A DNA stretch of 64,000 nt, from positions 17,087,388 through 17,151,387 of the forward strand of contig JAAONU010000002.1 of NCBI GenBank assembly GCA_012932295.1, read 5' to 3'. The notes under the pieces are model-generated. The model saw only the letters and a program-made list of their open reading frames with translations, ran no database searches and had not been told where the DNA came from. The position numbers and the translations under genes were made by a program. Position 1 is the first letter of the stretch. Every line of letters starts with the position of its first letter. The stretch comes from Cyclina sinensis. Its lineage: Eukaryota; Mollusca; Bivalvia; Venerida; Veneridae. Shown piece after piece: positions 56,321 through 64,000 of the stretch.

Positions 56321-56816
56321 TAGAGGATATTTAGCCACGAGTGAAAATATCAACATATGGTGTTCACGAGATGAAATAAATTCCCATCTTCCACTAAAAA
56401 ACAAACACATTTTCTTTTTATTTTATGCCAACACGTCAAAAATGGGTTTTTTTTATGACATTTTTAATCAGGGCCTTCAATAAATTCCCCATGGTGAGCC
56501 CCAAATCAGTTAATGCGTACTTTGGTTACTCCGCACAATAAAAAGTGCAGACAATCTCCAATACATATGATAACTTTACTTCTGCTGAAATAAACTGAAT
56601 ACACTTTCATCAAATAATATTTATTTTTGTCTACACAGTTTATCAATATTTATTGAATTTTGCCATACATACTTTAATTATAAAAGCGGATTAATACTCA
56701 ATATTCAATAGTTCGGGCACAAACATGTATTATCAAAATGGTAATTAACTGATTCAAAACAGTGTATTATCACTTTTATCTCACTGATATTTCCCTATAT
56801 TTCATTGGTAGGCATA
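56321..56816. mobile_element. about 496-bp insertion inside MITE copy 3
   Basis: Flanked by CATA on both sides (56317-56320 and 56813-56816), a possible short target duplication. The MITE sequence (GAAAAAAAACATA ... GTATGCTTCTATAC) rejoins when it is removed. Contains CCACGAGTGAAAATATCAA near its left end. Its class is unknown. Confidence 0.6.
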
Positions 56817-57133
56817 AAATAAAATTGTATGCTTCTATACATAATGAAAACTGGGGGAAAAGAATTTGATTTTAATAGGATTTGAACTCATGTCCTTCAG
56901 GTCAGTAAAATTAGGTGCAGTGACCTAAGACCTAGAGCTACTACTGAACTTAAAAAAAAAAAAAAAAAATTAACAATATAATCTAAGCACTTACCTGGTG
57001 ACTAATTGGGTAAATATTTTTTCAATAAAAGTGTGAAAAAATTACATTGTGATGTGTTTCTGTATCAAAAACTGAGAGAGTAAATTAGTTTAGATTTAAC
57101 TACAACCATAATTTTTACTTATATAAACATTTT

Positions 57134-58602
57134 CATGCCCCCATCGAAGATGAGGGGGCATATAGGTCGGTTGGTCTGTTGGTCAGTCCCTTGGTAGACA
57201 CTTTCATTTCCAATCAATAACTAGAGAACGCTTTGACCTAGGTTCACCAAACTTGGTATGCTGGTTGGTCATCACCAGTAGATGACCCCTATTGATCTTG
57301 AGGTCATTAGGTCAAAGGTCAAGCTCACAGGGACCTTCATCCCTAAAAACGGTTTTTGATCACTAACTAGAGAACGCTTTGACCCAGGTTTACCAAACTT
57401 GGTATGCTGGTTGGTCATCACCAGTAGATGACCCTATCGATTTTGAGGTCATTAGGTCAAAGGTCAAGGTCACAGGGACCTTCATCCTAAAAACGGTTTC
57501 TGATCAATAACTAGAGAATGCTTTGACCTAGGTTCACCAAACTTGGTATGTTGGTTGGTCATCACCAGTAGATGACCCCTATTGATCTTGAGATTATTAG
57601 GTCAAAGGTCAAGCTCACAGGGACCTTCATCCTAAAAACGGTTTCCGATCAATAACAAAAGAATGCTTTGACCTAGGTTCGCCAAACTTGGTTTGCTGGT
57701 TGGTCATCACTAGTAGATGACCTCTGTTGATTTTGAGGTCATTAGGTCAAAGGTCAAGCTCACAGAGACCTTCATCCCTAAAAACGGTTTCTGATCAATA
57801 ACTAGAGAACGCTTTAATCTAGCTTCACCAAACTTGGTATGCTGGTTGGCCATTACCAGTAAATGACCTCTATTGATTTTGAGGTCATTAGGTGAAAGGT
57901 CAAATTCACAGAGACTTTCATCCTAAAAACGGTTTCTGATCAATATCTAGAGAACGCTTTGATCTATGTTTACCAAACTTGGTATGCTAGTTATTCATCA
58001 CCAGTAAATTACCCTTATTGATTTTGAGGTCATTAGGTCAAAGGTCAAGCTCACAGGGACCTTCATCCTAAAAACGGTTTCCGATCAATAACAAGAGAAC
58101 GCTTTGACCTAGGTTCACCAAACTTGGTATGCTGGTATGTCATCACCAGTAGATGACCCCTATTGACCTTGAGATCATTAGGTCAAAGGTTAAGATCACA
58201 GAGACTTTAATCCTAAAAACGGTTTCCGATCAATAACTAGAGAACGCTTTGACCTAGGTTCACCAAACTTGGTATGCTGGTTGGTCATCACCAGTTAGAT
58301 GACCCTATCGATTTTGAGGTCATTAGGTCAATGGTCTAGCTCACAGAGACTTTCATCCTAAAAACGGTTTCCGATCAATAACAAGAGAATGCTTTGACCT
58401 AGGTTCACCAAACTTGGTATGTTGGTTGGTCATCACCAGTAGATGACCCCTATTGATTTTGAGGTCATTAGGTCAAAGGTCAAGGCCACAGGGACCTTCA
58501 TCCTAAAAACGGTTTACGATCAATAACTAGAGAACGCTTTGGCCCAACCACAAGCAATTAGGTGCTGCTGGGGGGCATGTATGTTTTACAAACATTTCTT
58601 GT
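57134..58602 (+). mobile_element. family C dispersed element (copy C4) inside MITE copy 3
   Basis: Starts CATGCCCCCATCGAAGATGA with hairpin, then GTCGGTTGGTC. About nine 145-bp cores are very alike (CTAGAGAACGCTTTGACCTA, GGTTCACCAAACTTGGTATG, AGGTCATTAGGTCAAAGGTC). Ends GGGGGGCATGTATGTTTTAC, AAACATTTCTTGT. The MITE flanks AACATTTTC and TTTTTCTAG rejoin without any duplication. The low core divergence suggests a recent insertion or homogenisation. Confidence 0.87.
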
Positions 58603-58646
58603 CTTTTTCTAGTATCATTGACCCATCTGTTAGTCAGTCACTTTAA

Positions 58647-59660
58647 AAACAGGGCATGTTAGAGTTAAAACCCTTGTTCACTTCATTTCTTATTATTGCC
58701 CTTCATCATTATGTGATTTTTCATCAAATTCCCTTCAGTATTATTAGAGTTATGCTCCAGACAAAAGTGTCACAGATGGGAGAAAGGAGACCATTCAGGT
58801 ATTCCTTCCACTTATCAGCTGGGGGATAATGATATCAGAGATTAAAGGGTAAAATACAATATTTTGGAGATTACCATTTAAGTCACTGATAAGAACCTCA
58901 CCTATTATCAGTCACTTTTGGGTAAAACTGAAACTTTTGGCAGATGTTCTCCTACAAGCCACTGATTTCTTATTTCTGAACATACAGCAGCAGTCATCAT
59001 ATCATAAAACTGAGGATTTTGATGGCACTCATTTCTCATGTATGTCACTGATATAAAAGTCCTGCATAATAGTTATCAGTCATTTTGGACAAAATTCACA
59101 CTGCGGACAAGCTTCCCACTAATCCATCGCATTTTGGAAAAAATGATTCTCACTTCAAGATGAAATTGACTATTTTAAGAAAGTCCTCATATGAATGAAC
59201 AGTATTTTAAGATTTCATATCGTATTGTTTAATAAAGAATTTTTTGTTTGTTTGCAGTTATACTTGCTGTATTCCATCGTGTCTATTTAATGACTTACCA
59301 CATCTGAACAGACAGCTTGTTGCATTATGCTTTGCTTTATTAAGTACCTCACCCACTCCTTGTCCACAGAGAAACTCCATCAGATTATTTCAGTCTTTCA
59401 CATAATATGTACACTTAATACTAACACTAATTTATACATAGTTTGATTTAAAGTTACATACCTGTTAAAGACTGTAATTTTCTTCAGAATTCAAATTTTA
59501 ATGACAATCAAACTGAAGAAGTGATAACTTCTATGTAACAATACAAATCGGTAATTTTTATTTGAATTATTTGAATTTTTCTTTCAAAGGCACATATTTA
59601 CAGTTATGTTATGAAATTTTGAATAAATGGAAAATGAAATACAACAACTTCATAATATTT
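58647..59660. other. family H core remnant and unassigned DNA
   Basis: 58650-58790 carries a family H core (ATTAGAGTTATGCTCCAGAC). The rest is unassigned. Confidence 0.4.
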
Positions 59661-59663
59661 CTA

Positions 59664-59780
59664 AGTGCAAAACTAGGATAAGTCAAATTAGACTAGTTTT
59701 GCACTGACAATGTTTTGTAAATTGAAAAAAAAATCCATGCAAAACTCGTACTAACTGGACTTAGCCTAGTTTTGTGCTAA
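59664..59780. repeat. inverted repeat related to the 70-bp minisatellite
   Basis: AGTGCAAAACTAG (59664-59676) and CTAGTTTTGCACT (59693-59705) form a perfect 13-bp stem. GACTTAGCCTAGTTTTGTGC at about 59759-59778 is the reverse complement of a segment of the first unit at 53526-53596. Confidence 0.7.
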
Positions 59781-60218
59781 CCAATTTGAACAGTTTGACT
59801 TAGCATATTTGATTATTTCAATAAATTTGTTAACATTGGGAAAATGTTGAAAATAATTTGAGGGGTAAAGGAATATTTGATTAGTTTTCAGAATTATGAA
59901 AAAAAAAAATTTGGGGTAAAATATGGACTTAACTGAGTTTTGTGCTGAGCCATCAAGATGATAACTCATTAAAGAGGTGATGCATTTACATATTTTTTTT
60001 TGTACTCAGGTATGATATCTTAAAATACATGTTGAGTTTGAATTTGGCTACAGAGTACTATTTTTCCCACATAGTTATGGTCCTCACTATCTTCAATTTT
60101 GCATAAAAAGTTTCTGGATGACACCTCCTTATTAAAGAGACAAAAAATTGAAAAATGTTTAGTACATATAAAATCATAAAATAAAGGTCCATTTTAAATT
60201 TGGCTACAGATCACTAAT

Positions 60219-62640
60219 TATGCTTCCTGAAGGGAGAGCATATAGTCACCGCTTTGTCTGTCCGTACGTCCACATTTTCTTGTCCGGGACATAACTCTGA
60301 AACTACAAGAAGTATCAACAAGAAACTTTGTAGGTTGATAGATCTTATTGAGTAAAAGTGCAGTGCATAAGAACCATAACTCTGCATTGCCTAATTTTTG
60401 AGTTATTGCCCTTTGTTCATTTTTACACTTTGAACTTTGTCCAGGACATAACTCTGAAACTACAATAGGTATGAAGTAGAAGTGCAGTGCAGTAGAACCC
60501 TAACTTTGCCTTGCCTAATTTTTGAGATATCTTTGTACATCGTCCGTCCATCTGTCCATCGTCAACTTTTCATTCAAATGACATCTCCTCTAAAACCAAA
60601 TGGCCAAATTAAATGAAACTTGCCTGGGATGTTCCTTGCATGAAGCTCTACTAAGATTGTTCAAATGGTTCTGGACATTGTATTTCTGGTTCACTGGAGC
60701 TAAAATTAGATTTTAAAAGTTGGATCTTTAAAAATCTTCCTCTCCAAAACCACAAGGCCTGGAGCTTAGATATTTGGTATGAAGTATCATCTAGTAGACC
60801 TCTACCAAGTTTGTTCAAATTATGACCGTTGGGTCAAAACTGACCCCACCCCAGGGGTCAGTTGATTTTACATAGATTTATATAGGGAAAACTGAAAAAT
60901 CTTCTTGTCAGAAACCACAAGGCTTAGAGTTTAGATATTTAGTGTGCAGCGTTGTCCAGTGGACCTTTACCAAGTTTTTTCAAATCATGGCTCCTGAGTC
61001 AAAAATGGCCCTGCCCCAGGGGTCACATGTTTTACATAGAGTTATATCGGAAAAGTTTTAAAAATCCTCTTGTCAGAAACCACATTGCCTAGAGTTTAGA
61101 TATTTGGTGCGCAGCATTGTCTAGTGGACCTCTACCAAGTTTGTTCAAATCATGACCCTGGGGTCAAAACATGCTCCAAGGATTTATATAGGGAAAACTT
61201 AAAAAATCTGCTGCTCTGAAACACCAAGGGCTATACCTTCAATTGATCGTTGTTATGTCTCCCCCCAGACCCGCCCATCTGATGGAGACATATTGTTTTT
61301 GCCTTGTCCAAGGGTGTCTGTTTGACTGTCTGGCTTTCACACTTTGTTTCCTTTCAATAACTTGAGTACCAGTTGACCCAAAGCCTTCAAACTTCACAGG
61401 GTTATTGCCCTTATTGAGTACAAAAAATCCCTTTTGTGTTTTGGGTCAAAGGTCAAGGTCACCTCTAGAGTGAAAACCATTTCCACTCAGTAACAGGATT
61501 ACCATTTCGCCCAGAGCCTCCAAACTTCATAGGATGATTGCTTTTACTAAATAGAAGAACCATGTTGTTTTTGGGACTAGTATGTCAAAGGTCAGGGTCA
61601 CAGGGACCTGTAGAGTGAAAAGTATTTCTGCAGAGTAACTGTAGTACCATTACACCCAGAGCCTTCAAACTTTATAGGATAATTGTATTAGAAGAACCCT
61701 ATTGTTTTTAGGGTCCATATGTCAAAGGCTAAGTTCACAGGGACCTGTAGAGTGAAAACTGTTCCTGCTCAGTAACTGGAGAACCATTTTACCCAGAGCC
61801 TTCAAACTTCATAGGATGATTGTCTTTACTCAGTAAAAGAACCCAATCATTTTTGGGGTCAGTAGGTCAAAAGTCAAGGTCACAGGGACCTGTAAAGTGA
61901 AAACTATTTCTTCTCAGTAACTGGAGTATCATTACACCCAAAACCTTTAAACTTTAAAGGGTAATTATATTAGAAGAACCCTATTGTTTTTAGGGTCTGT
62001 AGGTCAAAGGTTAAAGTCACTGGGACCTGTAGAGTAAAACTACGTCTGCTAAAAAAATTGAGTACCATTACACCCAGAGTTTTCAAACTTATTGCAAAGC
62101 TTTTCAAACTTGCACCTATAAAAACCAATAACGATATTTGTAACATGAGCAATGAGACCCAGGTGAGCGATTTAGGGCCATCATGGCCCTCTTGTTTCAT
62201 TTTTTACACTTGGAACTTTGTCCGGGACATAACTCTAAAACTACAAGAGATATCAACAAGAAACATTGTAGGTAGATAGATCTCATTGAGGAGAAGTCCA
62301 GTGCATATTAACCATAACTCTGCCTTGTCTAATTTTGGAGTTACTGCCCTTTTTTCATTTTTTATACTTTGAACTTTGTTCAGGACATAACTCTGAAACT
62401 ACAAGAGGTATCAACAAGAAACTTTTTAGGTAGATAGATCTTATTGAGTAGAAGTGCAGTGCATAAAATCCACAACTCTCTGCTTCATAACTTTTGAGTT
62501 ACTGCCCTTTATAATTTTTCATACTTGTTTTTTGTCCACAATGTAACCCCAACAGTATGAAAACTGCTGACTTGAAACTTGACAGGTGGATAAATCTCAT
62601 AGTGGTGAAGTGCAGTGCACAAGAACCATACCTCTTTGCT
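60219..62640 (+). mobile_element. family E element split by a chimeric family A element
   Basis: Head at 60219 (TTATGCTTCCTGAAGGGAGA, then GTCTGTCCGTACGTCC). Cores at 60275-60535 and 62197-62640 share CTTTGTCCGGGACATAACTC, TATCAACAAGAAACTT and GTGCAGTGCATAAGAACCAT. The split falls at the T-rich stretch of a core (CTTTGT / TTCATTTTT). No 3' end was seen. Confidence 0.72.
60536..62196 (+). mobile_element. chimeric family A/I element, 5'-truncated
   Basis: It begins inside the A head (CATCGTCCGTCCATCTGTCC), with CTTTGT shared by host and element at the junction. A cores run to about 61190, then an I head (TTATGTCTCCCCCCAGACCC ... GATGGAGACATATTG), six I cores, and an A tail with hairpin GGGCCATCATGGCCC (62175-62189) and TCTTGTT. 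Same module order as 27878-29954. Confidence 0.8.
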
Positions 62641-64000
62641 TAAAATGGTAACTGTCTTACATTCTTCATTGCATATTTAAACAGTTTTAACCTTTTTCAG
62701 CAACTACCAATAACATAATATCTTTATGCTGAATTTGGCAAAGACTTTATGGACACACTATTCTGTGTCCAAAACCTATTCTGGGAGCATCACCCGGTTC
62801 GACCAGCTTTGGTTTTTCACAAAGTTGTGGCCTGTTCCAATTACATGTAAAAAGAAACAACATGGTTTATGGATAATAATGATAAATGTCAGATTTCAAT
62901 AATTTTGGTATCGATTGAACATCATGATATACCAGTCAAGTTCAACTTTGTCTACAAATGACATCAAGAAAAAGTTTGACAGTGTTACAGTCTATACACT
63001 GGAGGAAATGTTTCCATAATTTCTAATGTGAGCATTAATCTCGTTCAAACTTGTTCAGTCACTTTAATTTTACTTTTTGTATTTTGGATTACATGGCACC
63101 ATTCAAGTTGAGTTCAATGATGAATGAACTTTCGTACATTACCTTAGATATTTGTACAGTACTGTACACAAGCTTTCTACTGGTCCCTACTTTTTTTTCT
63201 TAACCGTACTTTTCCCTACTTTTATCAAAAATAGCCCTTTTATCCCTACTTCTTCATTTTGCAAGTAAAAAATAAAATAAAAAGTAAAATGAAGGCTAAC
63301 ATTCTTCTTTAGATATTTTGCAGAAATTCAATTCCTTATGAATCTATTGTGATGAGTACAGTTCAGATGTGTTTGGGGGATCACCTTGTGATGTCCATCC
63401 TTGAAAGCAGCAAGCATGGGCAGAACACGGGATTCTCTCAACATTAGATGGACTAGGATGTGTATCAATTTAATGGTAATTCCAGCTGAAAAATGGTTAT
63501 TATTTTCTTATTTAGCCCTACTTTTTAACAGTAAAAACCCCTTCTTTGCCCTACTTTTTGGTAAAATCTTGCCCTACTTTTGCCCTAGTTTTTTGTGGAG
63601 ACGCAGTAGAAAGCCTGTGTAAATATTCCAACATTAGTAACATTACCTTACATATTCATTTTCTCATTCAAATATTTAAGTATATAAAATTGAACACAGC
63701 TTGAATAAGTGGCTACATTCTTGCTGTGATGCTGAATTTCATGCATCCAATCTTATTTCTCTAAAATCTTCCTCCAATATATGTACATTTGGAATGTGCT
63801 GCTTTATCATTTCTCCAAATTAGTTGCCATTTCTGTGTGCTGCACTAAAATACCATTAGGGTTATCAGTTATTATTCTGTACATCATTCTTGCACAAACT
63901 TTAAGGCTGAAATCAGTTTTCTTCACCTTGAAATTAAACAATTTTAATACATCCTCTATGTGGCCTTTGTTTTTGTGTGGTTGTTACAAGGCAGTATTTT
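62641..64000. other. unassigned, with a CCCTACTTTT-rich segment
   Basis: CCCTACTTTT or close variants recur at about 63185-63260 and 63510-63590, on either side of AT-rich DNA. This suggests the two halves of an unidentified element. The open frame at 63401-63622 crosses the second cluster and has no recognisable features. Confidence 0.4.

Larger units (their letters stand above)
56236..58646 (-). mobile_element. TTAA-flanked MITE copy 3, inverted, with two nested insertions
   Basis: The outer ends AGTGACTAACTCACAGA (56240-56256) and TCTGTTAGTCAGTCACT (58626-58642) are diverged forms of the MITE TIRs, with TTAA at 56236-56239 and 58643-58646. Removing the insertions at about 56321-56816 and 57134-58602 leaves about 440 bp, the length of the intact copies. 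The tRNA-like cassette on the minus strand (56872-56950) keeps a B box-like AGTTCAAATCC but is decayed. Confidence 0.8.

Noticed and set aside
63401..63622. 73-residue frame ending in ALLFGKILPYFCPSF-like sequence
   Set aside because: It spans a CCCTACTTTT-rich repeat segment, which explains the FxxLLF pattern; no family recognised.

Overview
The window looks like AT-rich nuclear DNA of an invertebrate animal, most likely a bivalve mollusc. Reasons: the one well-supported host gene is a metazoan secreted leucine-rich-repeat protein with a 3' splice acceptor and AATAAA signals; transposase-like exons carry a GT-AG intron; several non-LTR reverse transcriptases are present; and most of the sequence consists of tandem-cored dispersed repeats of the kind abundant in bivalve genomes. 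The species cannot be named from the sequence. Nothing prokaryotic is present.

Layout. 1-500: unassigned. 500-2500: degenerate copies of the 'AGCTCACC' repeat family (family A below). 3197-3645: a TTAA-flanked MITE carrying a tRNA-like Pol III cassette. 4333-4637: 36-bp minisatellite. 5423-7360: intronless coding exon of a GPI-anchored-type LRR/FN3 protein, the only intact host gene seen. 7490-13990: a 51-53-bp minisatellite array split by two dispersed elements, inserted at the same position of the unit. 14220-15290: another repeat-core family (G). 16300-16630: non-LTR tail. 17290-18360: MULE-type transposase-like exons invaded in frame by a 24-bp minisatellite. 18500-22330: a nest of non-LTR retrotransposon fragments, including the probable source of that minisatellite. 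22335-34037: back-to-back dispersed elements of families A, C and E. 34400-40547: mostly unassigned DNA with a hAT MITE (8-bp TSD) and a second TTAA MITE. 40548-51720: families E, A, F and G. 51985-52653: an endonuclease (EEP) pseudogene. 53526-53873: 70-bp minisatellite. 56236-58646: a third TTAA MITE holding two nested insertions. 60219-62640: a family E element split by a chimeric family A element. 62640-64000: mostly unassigned.

Unifying observation. The dominant families (called A, C, D, F here) share one design: a 5' hairpin, often followed by GTCCGTCCGTC, tandem cores of about 145-165 bp, a 3' hairpin and a terminal (C)TCTTGTT. In three places the empty site can be reconstructed, and no target-site duplication is needed; two of these fall at the same TT. 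This is the design of non-autonomous Helentron-type (Helitron2) elements. The EEP endonuclease remnant at 51985-52653 could come from an autonomous partner. That assignment is inference.

The second notable system is the 24-bp minisatellite. Its unit encodes, in the RT frame, KRLKETAY, a segment of the non-LTR RT in which the larger array (18559-19068) sits. A second array of the same unit interrupts a MULE-transposase-like exon in frame, flanked by an 18-bp direct repeat.
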